DNA of 64,000 bases from Desmodesmus armatus (GCA_007449985.2 VIIQ02000143.1:62001-126000), one strand, 5' to 3'; shown: positions 11,564-25,959, counted from the first letter of the stretch. A program made the numbers and translations. The notes: generated from the letters alone by a model not told the origin.

Positions 11564-13219
11564 CCTGTACAGAAAGTGAGGCTCAAAATGCACGCGGCTC
11601 GACCAACAAACCAAAGAGTGAAGCTTCAACTTGGGGAAACCCTGAGCTTGAAAACCACCACATGCAGCTCAGCACGCGTACGTCAGTCACAAAGTTGGCA
11701 GATGAATCATGATCCAGTTTAAAGTCTGCCTCGGAGGTCTGATAGGAGTCCCTTGTATGTCTACGCCTAGTGCAGCTATGATATGTTCCATGTTTGTGAT
11801 CACAGCCCTTTTACCGCACCAACCTGTGCAATGATGTGATCACATCAATGGGCCAGCCTGACGCAGTGAGTAGAAACAGAAAGCTGCCGGGTCTGCTTGT
11901 TAGCCTGCCAACCACATATCCATACTGCTTTCATGACGGTGGTGAAACTGGTGGTAAGGTTTCGCTTTCAAGCTGCATGCACATGAGGGTATGGCTCAAG
12001 CTGCATGTGTCAGTCCCACAGCCCCCCCCCCCCCTGCCACCTGCCCCCGTGCGCGCCCAGCCTGTGAGTCTGCGTGTTAAGTCACGTTCAGCACGTGTAC
12101 ATGTTGAACTCAATCTTTCAACATGTGATATGACAAAAAATGCATTCACATACTTCATCAGTGAGAGTGTTACACGATGCCACTCCTACACACACCTCAC
12201 GAGCATGGGCTTTGCCCACCAGTCAGTATCAACCAGTAGAAAACAGCTGAACCCGCGCAACACCAATGCTCACCACAACCAAACCTCGACACACTGCATG
12301 CTGGGGTGGCAACAGAACACGTGTGCTGTGTGACAAACAAATGCACACAGTCAACCCAGTGGACAGCACGTCAGGGTTTCAGGTCAACTTCTTAATCTAC
12401 ACAAGTAACAATGCGCCCACACATGAAGCCACGCCAGCCAGTCATTGACCGCACACTCAGTGACAAGCCGCAACAGCGCAATGTCATGCAGAACCTGCAA
12501 CATGTTCCTTGAATCCGATACAATCCACCACCCATCAGAAGCTACAGCCGTCCAGCTTGCCCAGGGATACGCAGTACCATCTGTACACCAAACACCAGCC
12601 TGGCGTGTGGTTTGCCCAGCCCATGGGCCATGCCAGATGGGGCCAGAACAAAGCAAACAGACAAACAAACCTAGTTTGCCCCACTTTGAAAGCTTTACAG
12701 GCACCACTGGAAACAAAGAAGCAATGCTTCCGGCAATGCAAAGAACCACACACCTCAAACACATCAATGCAGCCGTCCATCCTGCAGTGTGTGTGTCCAT
12801 CCACTCAAGCCTGTACTGCACCCGCCAAAATGCAGGAGCTGGAACATGCCTTGTGCCACGGTAAAGAACCACACGACTAGTCACTACCATTGATTCTGCA
12901 AACCAAGCGCAGCTGCCCTACAACTGCTTGAGTCATGCTCAAGCCCGACCACTCTGACGTTTTTTTTGGGGGGGGGGAGAGAATGTTGCTGCCAGCAACA
13001 AAACAAGCCATGAAACCAAAGCTGAAGCCGAGAAGTGACGCAGACTGCCTTGCGCCAGCGCACAGGCCTTGTCATACGAGCCCACACGTGTAACTGAATT
13101 GATGCGCAGGTGCGGGTGCTGCCTGCAGCAAGTCACTCAGCAGCCAGTATGGACTGCCTGCTGCTGCTGCTGCTGCTGCTGTGCCAGGTAGCAGTGCTGC
13201 GGCGGCTGTACAACAGCTG

Positions 13220-13263
<44 letters not shown>

Positions 13264-13460
13264 GAGCCAGCAGTGCTGCTGCTGATCTTGCTGCTCAGGA
13301 AACAGATACCCTTGATGGTGCAGCTTCTCGAACGCTGCTGCTGTTTGCTGCTGCTGCTGACATTTTGAGGCAGGGCATCCTCAGTCCCAGCGACGTATGC
13401 CTTCTGCTGCAAGAACAACAGTAGCAGCAGCGCTGCTGCTGCTGCTGCTGCTGCTGCTGT
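11564..13460. other. Intergenic region between genes 2 and 3
   Basis: No coding exon is recognised. The 13150-13300 part is CTG-rich and is the 3' flank of gene 3. A TTACA (TGTAA on the minus strand) at 12695-12699 lies about 760 bp past the gene 3 stop and could be its polyadenylation signal. The strand is C/A-rich here, as expected for the 3' flank of a minus-strand gene. Confidence 0.5.
13150..13265. repeat. (CTG)n triplet tracts
   Basis: CTG runs at 13156-13181 and 13219-13262 lie just past the stop codon of gene 3. Confidence 0.9.
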
Positions 13461-14524
13461 TCAGCGCCCAAACAGGAAGCATAGGTCGTCCATGGTGAGC
13501 TTCTTTGCCGCTGCTGCTGCATCACCTCCCTCAGACAGGGCAGCCTCAACAATGGAACGCTTCTGGTCCTGCAGGGGTCAAGGGGGGGGGGGGGGACGGG
13601 TGGTAGGGGAGGAATGGGGGTGCGGTTTGGAGAACGTGGAGGAGGCCTCGCGGGGGGGGGGGGGGGGCAAGAAAAGACAGGGCAGCCTCAACAATGGAAC
13701 GCTTCTGGTCCTGCAGGGGTCAAGTAAGGGTCAACAGGTGGTAAGGTTCAGGGTTGGGGGTACGGCTGTTTGAGCACGGGGGGGGGGGGGGGGGGGGGGG
13801 GGGCTGCCCAAAGCTCTTTGCAAAGGCAGTGTGGTCTATCTGTTGGCTGAGCTTTGCCAAGGAGCTGCTGCAACGAGCAGGCCAACAGCATCAACGGGTA
13901 CCAGCATCCCAGCTGGGCCAGAGCCCAAGTGATCGATTACTGGGCAAAAGTGCTAACAAATGACAGTGGCAGGACTTGAACCCTTGACCTTCCTACCTGC
14001 AGAGTGAGGATGCGCTCTTCCACAGTGCCTGGCACCATCAGCCGCGTCACCTGAACATGAACAGGAACAGCAGCACAGTTGCAGCAACACAATAATGACG
14101 GTGATCACCCCTTAAACCACAGTGGCAGCAGGGTATCCAAGCAAACCCCTCGAGCGCCATTGGTCAAGTTCAAGCATCAAATGGCCGGATGGTCACTCTG
14201 AAGTGTACACATATGCGCAGATTGCGTTTACAGGCCGCGTCCGGCCTAGTATGCATGCGTCAGGGCCTGCGAATAGTACGAATGCTTGCAAGCATCAAAG
14301 GGTCGTTAGGTCAATGTAAAGTACGCATCATGCGTACATATGGCATACGGATGGTCCATTGCTTACGTGTACGGGTCGTGTCTGTCCAATGCGGTGTGCC
14401 CTGTCAATGGCCTGCTCCTCAGTGGTGGGGTTCCACCAGAGGTCCAGCAGCACAACGTGGTTGGCAACAGTCAGGTTGAGACCCAGCGCAGCGGCCTTCA
14501 GGCTCACAAGCAGCGTCATAACCT

Positions 14525-14565
<41 letters not shown>

Positions 14566-14657
14566 GACAGCAGTCAGAAGCAGCACGACGTGGTTAACAA
14601 CAGTCAGGTTGAGACCCAACGCAGCTGCCTTCAGGCCCACTAGCAGCGTCATAACCT

Positions 14658-14749
<92 letters not shown>

Positions 14750-17700
14750 GTTGGTGTTCAGGCCCAACCCCGCATGTGCACACCCCCTAGCCCCCCCCCC
14801 CCTTCTCACACGCGCGTGCGCGCACGCGCGCACAAAGTCAACGATAGCCTGCTGCCGTGCAGCGATCGACATCCTCCTACACCCCCCCCCCAAAAGCACA
14901 CACATACACAATGAGCCCCCAAGATCACTCCAAGCCCGCCCCCACCCATCTCCGACCCAACAGACCAAAACGTACCTCAAGCATGACTCAAAGGCAGCAA
15001 TAGCACGCTCCCGTGCTGCAACGGTCATCGTAATCCCCCCCCCCCCTTGAGCCATGTCACAGCAAGCCCGACCCACCCACCCCCAATCCCGCGGAACCCC
15101 TCTTACCTCAGGGCAAGACTCAAAGTCAGCGATAGCCCGCTCCCGTGCCGCCACCGTCATCGTGCCATCCAGCCGCCGGAAAACAAACCCACCCTTCTTC
15201 AACGGCACCTCTAGAAGATCCAACATGCTCGTCCACTGACTGAACACTATCGCCTTCTCAGGACGCACAGCCGCCGAGCCGCCGCCGCCGCCGGCGGCTG
15301 CGGCGGCTGCAGGCGACCTCCCCCTGCGCATGGCGCTGAGGAGCTTCGAGTCCGTCTTGCTGCGCGCGGCGAGCGGGGCGGCGCGCATCGCAGCCGCCGC
15401 AGCCGTCGCAGCCGCCGAGCCGGCGGCCGCCGCCATTTCTGACTCATTCCGCCGCTTGATGCTGCCCAGCAGCTCCACCACCTTATCAACCTTGCTGCTG
15501 CTGCGCCAGCCCTTCTCCAATGCAGCCGCCGGGGACTTCCCCCGGCCGCCCTTGCCCCCGCCGCCCTTACTGCTGCCGCCACCGGCGGCTGCGGCGGCTG
15601 CCGCCTCCACTGCTGCCCCTCGGTACGCGTCCCCCAGGCGCACTGCGCTGCCGCACACCAGGCAGTTGAACCCCACCCCATCTGGCCCCAAACCCTCAGC
15701 AGCAGCAGCACCAGCAGCAGCACTACCGGCGGCTGCGCCGCCGGCGGCTGCGGCGGCTGTGGCAGCAGTGGGATTGCTGCCGGGACCTTCCAGGCAGCTG
15801 ACAAGGCATGTCCTGCAGTAGATGTGGCAGCAGCGTGTGATGCTGGGGTCTTCGGGGACGTCCCCACAGGCCCCACACATGCTGCTGCAGCTCTGTAGCG
15901 CCTGTGCACAAGCAGGAGAAGCAGCAGAAAGGCAGGGATACAGCACAATACCAGATACACTTGATGTATGACGATAGCTACTTGCATCAAGTGAATCGTT
16001 TTGTAGCAAGGGAAACCCATATGTGCACAAAAAAGAGCAAGCTCAGACAAGCAACAAAGGCTGGACAAAAATCACGCAGGCAGGAAGGTAGCAAGCAGCA
16101 CAGCAGTCAGGACATGTAAGGGTGGCAAGCAACAGCGGGAACCGTTGTGTGCGCCACCTGTGCGCCACCTGTGCGCAAAATAAAACGCAGCCGATACACG
16201 GGTGCAGCCTTTGTACCCCCACCCCCCTCCCACCACCACCACTCCTTCAGCCACCCCCCCCCCCCTCCACCCACCTGCAGCAGCGCCGCCTGACTGTCAG
16301 CCGCCAGCCGCCGCACAGCCGCCACCTCAGCAGCAGCAACAGCAGCACCACCCTTGCCGCCACCTCCACCCCCCTGACTACCGGCAAAGGCATCAGGCAC
16401 CCCCGGTGCCCCTTGACCAGCCAAGGGAGGTTGCAGGCCCTATCCCCCAAACTCAACCCCTCCCCCTCGTAAACAACACCCCTCACACCCCCTCCCCCCC
16501 CCCCCCCACACACCCTCACCAACCTGCAGCAGCGCCGCCTGACTGTCAGCCGCCAGCCGCCGCACAGCCGCCACCTCAGCAGCAGCAACAGCAGCACCAC
16601 CCTTACCGCCACCCCCACCCCCTGGCTGCCGGCAAAGGCATCAGGCACCCCCGGTGCCCCCTTCACCAGCCAGGGGAGGTTGCAGGCCCTCTCCCCCCAA
16701 CTCCACCGCTCCCCCTCGCACACACCTTCACACCCCCTTACCGCCCCCCCCCCCCACACCACACACACACACACACACACCTGCAGCAGCGCCGCCTGAC
16801 TGTCAGCCGCCAGCCGCCGCACAGCCGCCACCTCAGCAGCAGCAACAGCAGCACCACCCTTGCCGCCACCCCCACCCCCCTGGCTACCAGCAAAGGCATC
16901 AGGCACCCCCGGTGCCCCCTTGACCAGCCAGGGGTGGTTGCAGGCCTGCCGCAGGCGCAGCAGCTGCAGCAGCATGTTCATGTACTGCCGGCCGCCGGCG
17001 CCGGTACCGCCCGAGCTCTCGGCCTCGGCCTGGTTCAGTGCTGCAACAGCAGCTGTCTCGACCTGTATGCATGGGAGGGGGAGAGGCGGAGGGAGGGCAG
17101 GGGTTTGATTATAACCAGTGTGAGAGAAGGACAGAGACACAGTGGGAGTGGGCATGTGTATGGTTGGGGAGAGGCAGATGTAATGGCGCAGCAGCATATT
17201 GATGTACTGCCGGCCGCCGGCGCCGGTACCGCCCGAGCTTTCGGCTTCGGCTTGGTTGAGGACTGCGACAGCAGCTGTCTCGACCTGCGTGTGTGAGAGG
17301 GAAAGGGAAGCATGGGGGAGGGCAGGGGGTTTGACAGGGACCAACTTGGTGGATGTGAGGAAAGGACGAAGACTATGGGACACGGGGGGGGGGGGGGCAT
17401 GTGCATGGTGGAGAGGCGGCAGACTGGTGGCGCAGCAGCTGCAGCAGCATGTTCATGAACTGCCAGCTGCTGGCGCCGGTACCGCCCGAGCTTTCGGCTT
17501 CGGCTTGGTTCAGCGCGGCAACGGCAGCTGTCTCCACCTGTGTGTGTGGGAGGGGAGGGGGCAGGGTGTGTGGGTGGGTGTGTAAACAACCGGCAGGGGC
17601 GTGTCATGCAGGTGATTGTGGTGTGTTCATGTACTGCCAATTGCCCGCACTGGTGCTGCCTAAAAATTGGGCTTCGCTTGCTCTGGGAGCAGCAACAACA

Positions 17701-19837
17701 AGCCTCTACATCTGTGAAGAAGGGGGAGGGGCAGACACATGAGAGGGGACAGGGGATAGGAATCTTGAGAGCGCCCCCCCCCCTGACCAAGCACGATCAC
17801 CTCCCCCCCTGTCCCGCACACCCCACTGTGTGGCTTCACAACCCCACCTGTTTGTAAAAGGCTGCCTCGTCTCTGCTGAGGTTGACCTTGACCAGCTCCT
17901 GTCGCCTCTCAGGCAGGTTAATGATGGGTGTGCCGTTGATGGTGCTGCCCTTGGTGCGGCGCAGCAGGATAGCACGAAGCAGCAGCTGGAGCTTCTTGAA
18001 ACCCTGCACAAAAGATATCAAATGGAACCGCATGAAAAATTGGATAATTGTCACCTACATGTGTGGAGAGTCCGCCCAGTGGTCAGAATATCCCATTGTA
18101 CAACCCCCCCCCCCCCGCCCCCAGGCCGCGGCCAAACAATCATTGATACTTGATTAGCAGTGGCCAGGCTGTTCCCTGATACTCCATGCTGCTGTTGCCC
18201 GACCCCTTGCTCGCTCCTTTAACCTTCACACACAACCCACACTCTTTCAGTACATCTCTAACTGCCCAGGCCCAGGTGCATGCATTGGCTGGTTGCAGGG
18301 CAAGTGCCAACACACACGCATTGGCTGGTTGCAGGGCAAGTGCCAACACACACGCATTGGCTGGTTGCAGGGCAAGTGCCAACACACACGCATTGGCTGG
18401 TTGCAGGGCAAGTGCTAACAAATCCACTCACGTTTTCGGGGTTTTGCGTGATTGCCTCCTTGACATGCAGCTTGAAGTACTTCTGGTGGCTGAAGGGCTC
18501 GTAACGCAGAAACCTGGACACAACATGACATAACATGAGTCATATAATGTTGGTATGTTACATGGTGTAACATCACACGGCCTGGCACCACAACTTTGGT
18601 GGCTTGCAAGCGGCACATGTATAGAAATCCCTGCAAAAAGTAACTGGCTCAATACAAACGCACTGTAGCAACCACAACAGCCATGCATGTTTTGATATTG
18701 TGTAGCTGGCAGGCTGTGATCGACGAGTTGATGCGAACCATGACAAGGCACACGGAACAGGACTAGTGTGACAACAATGGCACAGCATGGCACAGCATAG
18801 CACACAACAGATGCTGGACAGAACATGTGTCCTCATGCACCCCCCCCCCCCAAACACATTACATCCCACCTCCTCCCCCCTCCCCCCCCCCCCCCCCCAA
18901 AACACACGTACTTGAAGTAAGAGTAGAGGTCGTCCACGCTGTTCTGTATGGGTGTCCCTGACAGGCACCAGCGGTGTCGTGCGTGTAGCGCCCATGCTGC
19001 TCGTGATGTGAGTGTGGTGCCGTTCTTGATGCTCTGAGCCTCATCCAACACGATGCGGTGCCACAACACCTGCACACACACATTATTTTGGGGGTTAGTT
19101 TGTTGGCCATATTCATTTTTGATAAAAAGAGCAGGCCGACCACTGGTGGTTTGTGGCCTCATCCAACCCGATGCAGTGCCACAACACCTGCAAGAGGACA
19201 CAACAGGTGTCGGCATCCACCCACACTCTTCCTTGTGTGACACCCCCCCCCCCCTCCCCCCCCCCCCCCCTGTCCCACCTCCCCTCCAACCCCTCTTCAC
19301 CACATGCACAGCCCCCGGACCCCCCAAAACCCAATCCTCTCACCTAGAACAGTGCCCCTCAAGACGACAGCATGCCGCTGCCAGCTGACCCCAAGTGCAA
19401 TTGTGGGCGACCAGGTGCAAATGGCTTGACAGAATCTCAACGGGTGACACCCCCCCCCCCCCCCCGGGGGGCTGCCGTCCCCCTGCTTTCCAGCCTCTCC
19501 CAGCCTTTCTTCTTTCACCACATGCACACACACACCCCAAAAAAACCCTGTTCCTCCCCCCCTCCCCCACCCCTTCCTCTCACCTGGAACAGTGGCCCTC
19601 CAGACTCCGGCATACAGCTGCCACCCGGCCCCTTACTCCCACTCCTGCCCTTCCCTCCTCCTGCTGCTGCTGCTGCTGCTGCTGCTGGGGGTGACGCTGC
19701 CCCCTCGGCCCCCCACACCGCATCCAGCTGCTCCCCCTTAAACCCCGGCACCCCCTCAGCAGATCAATCTCTGCCTGAGCCCTAGCCGCTGCTGCTGAGT
19801 CATCTGGGGGGTAGGGGGTACCCCCACGGCTGCTGCC

Positions 19838-19868
<31 letters not shown>

Positions 19869-21493
19869 TTGGGTTTGGCGGCTTGCCTGGCTTTGAGGGG
19901 TGCCTCTTGAACGAGTGTGCCGTAGGTTGTGAGCACAACAGTAAAGGGAGAAAGGGCCTTGGCAGATACTGCCTTCTCCTGTAGATATGTGTGTGTGGGG
20001 AGGGGGGGGGGGGGCGGGGGCAGCAGGGTGGGTGTAGTGAGTGTGGTGGAGGGCTTTACAATCAGACAAAGACGGCAGTGGTGGTTTGTGTGTCAGGTTT
20101 GGGAGGGGAGGGCAGTTTGACGAGTGTGCCGTAGGTGGTGAGCACGACAGTGAAGGCGGACAGTGCCTTGGCAGATACAGCCTTCTCCTGTAGATATGTG
20201 TGTGGTGGGGGGGGGGGGATGGCAGCGTGGGGGGGTGGGGGGGTGGGGGGGGGGCAGCGTGGGGGGGGGGGGGGGGGGAGGGGGCAGCGTGGGGGGGGGG
20301 GGGGGGAGGGGGGGGGAGGGAGTGTGAGCAGCAGGTTGTGAATGAGCGTAGCATTGCTGTGAGGGTTGCACTCAGACAGAGACAGCAGTGGTGGTCTGTG
20401 TGTCAGGTTTGGGAGGGGAAGGCAGTCGGGGAGTGTGCTTTAGGTGGTAGCCATGACAGTGAAGGGGGACAGTGCCTTGGCAGATACAGCCTTCTCCTGT
20501 AGATATAGGGGTGGGTTGTGGGTGGGGGGGGGGCAGCAGGGTAGGTATAGTGAGTGTGAGCAGCAGGATGAATGAGTGTCCTTGCTGTTGAAGTGTGTAG
20601 TCATAAAGAGGACAGTATACTGTCCTCTTTATTCACACCAGTTTGCCTGCCCCTTACAAATCTGATACATAAACCACCACTACGTAGTGGACTGCGCATC
20701 AGGTTTGTAAGGGGCAGGCAAACTGGTGTGTATAGGTGACAGGCACTACCGTACACTAACACAGTGTTTTGAGCAGGTACGCCACTCCCCCCCCCCCCCC
20801 ACACACACACACCCCACAACCCCTCCCCCCTGCCTCAGAACACCCCACCCCACCCCACCCCCCAACCCCAACCTCAACCCCACCCCCAAACCCAACCCAA
20901 CCCTGACGACAGAAAAGACCCCCCTCCCCCTCCCCTCCACCCCTCCACTTCCCCCCTCGCATACCTTCGCATGATAGACAAGCACACTGCAAGCAGCAGC
21001 GGGGTGCACCTTGTGCCCAATCTCCCTCGCCCACTGGTGCAGCAGACTGGTGGGACACACCACCCAACGTACTCCCCTCATCAACCCCGCCTCTGCTGCT
21101 GCTGCTGCTGCCTCTCCCGTTCTCCCCCTGCCTGAGAGCACCCCCTCCCAATTCCCACCCCACACACACATGTATTCTCCGTGCCTAACACACACAACCA
21201 CATATAGTGAAGACCCCTGTGCCCCCCACCCCACCCCCCTCACCTTTGCATGGTAGACGTGCACGCTGCAAGCAGCAGCGGGGTGCACCTTGTGCCCTAT
21301 CTCCCTCGCCCACTGGTGCAGCAGACTGGTAGGACACACCACCAACGTACCACCCTTCATCAACCCGCCTCTGCTGCTGCTGCTGCCTCCCTCTCAGCAG
21401 CAGCTTTGGCGGCTTTCTTCTCAGCAGCAGCAGCAGACCGCGCAGCATTGCTGCCGCTGGCAGGCCGCGGTCTTGGAGGCAGGGCCGCCATCA

Positions 21494-21525
<32 letters not shown>

Positions 21526-21561
21526 GGGGGCGAGTCTTCCTGCAAGAGGTCGATCTCACAG

Positions 21562-21600
<39 letters not shown>

Positions 21601-21606
21601 GCCTGC

Positions 21607-21654
<48 letters not shown>

Positions 21655-21892
21655 GGTTGGCTCGCAAAACCCTCCTGCTGTTGTTCCAGGCCTTCCTGCT
21701 GCTGCTGCTGCTGCTGCTGTTGCCGCTCACTCATCTCCTGCTGGTGCTGCTGCTGTTGGCTCATCTGCTGCTGCAGGACTTGGTCAAAGGCAGCTTCAAA
21801 CAGTTCACCCAACTCGGGGTCAACAGAGGGGCTCTTGCCCCTACTGCTACCCCTGCTGCTACCCCTAACAGCATCTGACATACCACCACCAC

Positions 21893-21933
<41 letters not shown>

Positions 21934-22037
21934 CGCAGCGCCAGCAGTTGGTTCAGGCGTAGGTGCACGCTGCTGCTGTAGACTGCTGGGTGCTTGCTGC
22001 TGCTCCTGCTGCTGTGGTAGATGCTGAAAGGGCAGGT

Positions 22038-22069
<32 letters not shown>

Positions 22070-22557
22070 GGAAGCTGCTGGCAGCTGCTGCTGTCAGGGG
22101 GGGTCTTCTCAGGGGTGAGCAGATCCACAATGTCTGCTGCTGCTGCTGCTGCCCGTACAGCATCAGCTGCTGCTGCTGCTGCTGCTGCTGCAGCTCCTGG
22201 AGGAGTATCCTTGCACAACCACTCCTGCTGCTGCTGCTGCTGCTGCTGATCTGGCGGCGGCTCCTCTCCAACCAACGCCGCCACCGCCCTATCAGCCGCC
22301 TTCTTTGCCCTCTGTTCTGCTGCTGCTGCTCGAGCTAGCACCCCCTCCAATGGCTCTATCTCCATCTCACACACCCCTCCTGCGCCAGCCTCGCCGTTTT
22401 GGCGGGAACCAGCCGCCGCCGCCGCCGCAGCCGCCGCTGCTGCTGCTGCTGCTGACGGCGCATGCTCCGTCACTTCTAGGATGCCGCCCCCCTCGCCGTC
22501 GCTGCTGCCGTCACCGAGGGATGACTCATCGCTGCTGCTGATGACGGTGACGTCATT

Positions 22558-22595
<38 letters not shown>

Positions 22596-25500
22596 AGGAT
22601 CCGTGTGTGAGCTTTGCGGCCTTGGCTGGGTGGCTGCTGGGCAGAGGGTCATCCTCGTCAAGCAGATCAACAACCTGTGTGGCGCAATTGATATCAGCGT
22701 TGCCGATTACTAACAACCATTACTCATTCTCATACTCATTCACCTTTATTGTTACTGTTGCAAATTACAACGATGGTTGTTCCTGTTGGGTGAGTGAAGA
22801 CCTGTTCACTGCCAAGAGTGCGGGCACCAGCATCATGCCCCCCCCCCCAGAATCTGATCACACGTGCTTCGTCAGCATGCAGTTGCAGTTGACACACACA
22901 ACACACCGAACAGCTGCTCACCTCTGGTGGTTCTGCCTTGACTGCTGCTGCTGCCTGCTGCTGTCCACTCCTGCTTGTCCCTGCCAGCAAGGTCTCCAAC
23001 TCTTCATCACTGTCTGCATCGGGGACCTCCTGTTCGGTGGAAAGGGGGAGGGCGCATAAAACGTAACAGGAAGAAAGCAAAGAGTTGTCAGCATTGGACC
23101 ATGAGGCGTCCTGAAGCAGGAGAGGGGGAGGGGGGAGGGGGGGGGGGGGCAAAACACACTCGTCATCACCCCTCACTCACCCACCTCCCTCCCCAAAGAA
23201 ACAGGCCATCGCCATCACTGTCTGCACCAGTTACCTCCTGTGTTCATGTGTGTTGAAACAAACTGTCAGGATCGGGACTAGGCACCTTCTGAGGGGCAAA
23301 GGGACACAACCGAACACGCCTCCACAGACCCCCCCTCATACAAGTCACCCCCCCCCCTGCTTGCACACACCCACCTCCAAGTAGTCCCCATTGCGCGGGT
23401 GTGCCAGTATCAGTGCCAGCGTGGTCACTGTCTTGCCTCCCCTGCCCGCCACCCCCGTCTCCCACCATGGGCCCCTTTTCCAGGACCACAAGCAGGGCCG
23501 AAGCCACCCTGATCCCCCGGCCCCGACCCCCGGGTCCTCCCCTCCCAGAACACTCCCCCCCCCCCTTCCTAGTACACCCACCATCAAGTAGTCCCCATTG
23601 CGTGGGTGTGCCAGGATCAGTGCCAGCGTGGTCACCGTCTTGCCCAGCCCCTGGTCATCAGCCAGTATGCCCCTCACCCCCTGTCCTCCACCGTGGGCCC
23701 CCTTTCTGAAACCATTGGCAGAGCAAGAGCCACCCTGACCCCCCCCCATCTCAACAAAACACCCCCCCAGTAAACCCACCTCCAAGTAGTCCCCATTTCG
23801 TGGGTGTGCCAGTATCAGTGCCAGTGTGGTCACCGTCTTGCCCAGCCCCTGGTCATCAGCCAGTATGCCCCCCGACACGCGTCTGCTCTGCTCCCTCCTG
23901 CACATCCAGGCCAGGGCCAGCTTCTGGTGACGCAGCATGGGTATCAGCAGAGACCTCTGCGCAAAAGAACAATTGTGAGGAAAATAAAGCAGTACGGTAC
24001 AGGCCAGTTCAACACAGCACAGTGCAGTATAGTACAATACAGCCAACGTTTGAGCTAGCTTCTGGTGACGCAGCATGGGGATCAGGAGGGACCTCTGCGG
24101 GACAGCAGAGAAGGGGTCCAGCACAGGTCAGTACAACGCAGTACCACATACTGTACATCTCTTCACTTCAACTCAGCTCTACAGCAAACACCCAACAAGC
24201 AGATGCACCATATGCCCCCAGTCCCCCTCGCCATTGGTGCTTCTGCTCTGTCCCACCCTTGTGAACACCTAGCATTGAGCGATGTGTTGCCCACAAGCCC
24301 CGCCCCCCTCGCACCCCCCACCCCCCCTCCTCATCCCCCACCCCAAGAGCAAGCGGCGTTCAGTGCCCCCCCCCCCTCACCTCTGGTGGTTCTGCCTCGT
24401 CCTGTCCGCTGACGTCCAGCACCTCCATCACTGCCTTCAGGGCAGCCTGGGCCTCAGGACCTGTGATGAAAAATGGGGGGGGGGGGGGCAGGTGGGGGGG
24501 GGGGTGGGGAGGACGAATCAGGAGTGTTGTGTGCAGGTTTGGGGGCAACGGGGGGGGGGGTGATTGTGAGGGCAGGGAGGGGGGCTAAGCGCATGGAAAG
24601 GGGGCAGTCACTTCAGCGTGTTCAGGGCAGCCTGAGCCTCAGGACCTGGGGGAAGCGGGGGGGGGGGGGGGGAGGTATCATGTGTGTGCACGTGCGTAAG
24701 CGTGTGCCGCAAACGGCATGTGCGTGTGCGTGTTGCACATGTCTACATGGGAGACATGCATGCGATCTTGATAGGATTTGTGTGTGTGGCGCCTGCATTG
24801 TTGGTGTGCCTGGCAGCCTTCACCCCCTTGTCGCCCTCAACGCCATATTCTTGTTGTCCCCAGCCACCCCTCCCCCCACTCCACACTCCATAAGTACTAC
24901 AGTGCACCTTGCACCCCTAAACCACAAACCCGCTCACCTGAGATCCTGTTAGCAGCAGCACCAGAAGATCCATAGCCACCCCAACCCCCATCTGCCGCCC
25001 CCGCTTGCCCGCTGCTGCTGCTTCCCAGATGCGCCAACATCCTGTAACTCGAAGGGGGGCTTGCTGGTCCCCCTACAGCCCCCAAAGCCCCTCTCATACT
25101 GCTGCTGCTGCTGATGCCTCCCACACCAACCCCACTCAAAGTCCCCTGTAACTTTGCCATTTGATCCGCCTTCCACGCTTCAAAAGTAGGATCGTACCCC
25201 GGCCCTGCACTTCCGGGACCCCTCCAACTGCCAACAGGGTTTAGCAGCCCACTGCCTGCAGGGTTGAGTAATGCGCCGCTGCTGCTGGGGTTTAGTAACC
25301 CGCTGGTGCTGCTGCTGTGGGGGAGCAGGCTGCTTGGCAGCAGCCGGCTGGGCTGCATACTGGAGGCCCTCTGGCCACTGCTGCTGTTGGCGTTATAACC
25401 GTTATAACCGCTGCCGAAAATGATGTCAGTAACCTGCTGCCGCTGCTGCAAGCCCTGTACCCCGCCAGACCCTGGGTAACTCCCCGCCCGGCTGCCAAAC

Positions 25501-25959
25501 CCTGCTGTGGCCCCTCCTGTGGTGATCGTGCCATAGGTGTGCGGCCGGGTAGGGTTTTGCAGGGGTGCCACGTCAGACCCTAAACCCAACCCAGCTGTAA
25601 GAGAGGCTGGGAGTCTCCTACCGCTGCTGCTGCTGCTGCCACCACCTAATGCAGCACCGGTACCCCCTGGGGTACCATACAGTGGTGCCATACCATCCTG
25701 ACCCCCCAAGGACCCCATTCCTGCCAGCAGTGCACTGCTGCTGCTGCCCAGCAACCCCTGCTGCTGCTGCTGCTGCTGCTGTTGCTGTTGCTGTTGCTGC
25801 AGCTGCTGCCTATACTGCTGCAGCTGTAGTTGCTGCTGCTGGGTGGTTGTGAGGCCCTGCGTGCTCTGACCCCCTGTGCTGCTGCGTCCTGCTGCTGCTG
25901 CTGCTGGTGCTGAGCCGTACCCCACCAAAGGGTCACTCAGGCTAGCCGGCAGCAGTCGG

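Noticed and set aside
13960..13995. tRNA 3'-end-like sequence (GGGTTCAAGTCCTGCC) on the minus strand
   Set aside because: The T stem does not pair properly and no tRNA body precedes it; it is intron sequence after exon 14050-13997.
18282..18420. CRISPR-like array of short repeats
   Set aside because: Units are directly adjacent without unique spacers and lie in a eukaryotic intron; it is a minisatellite.
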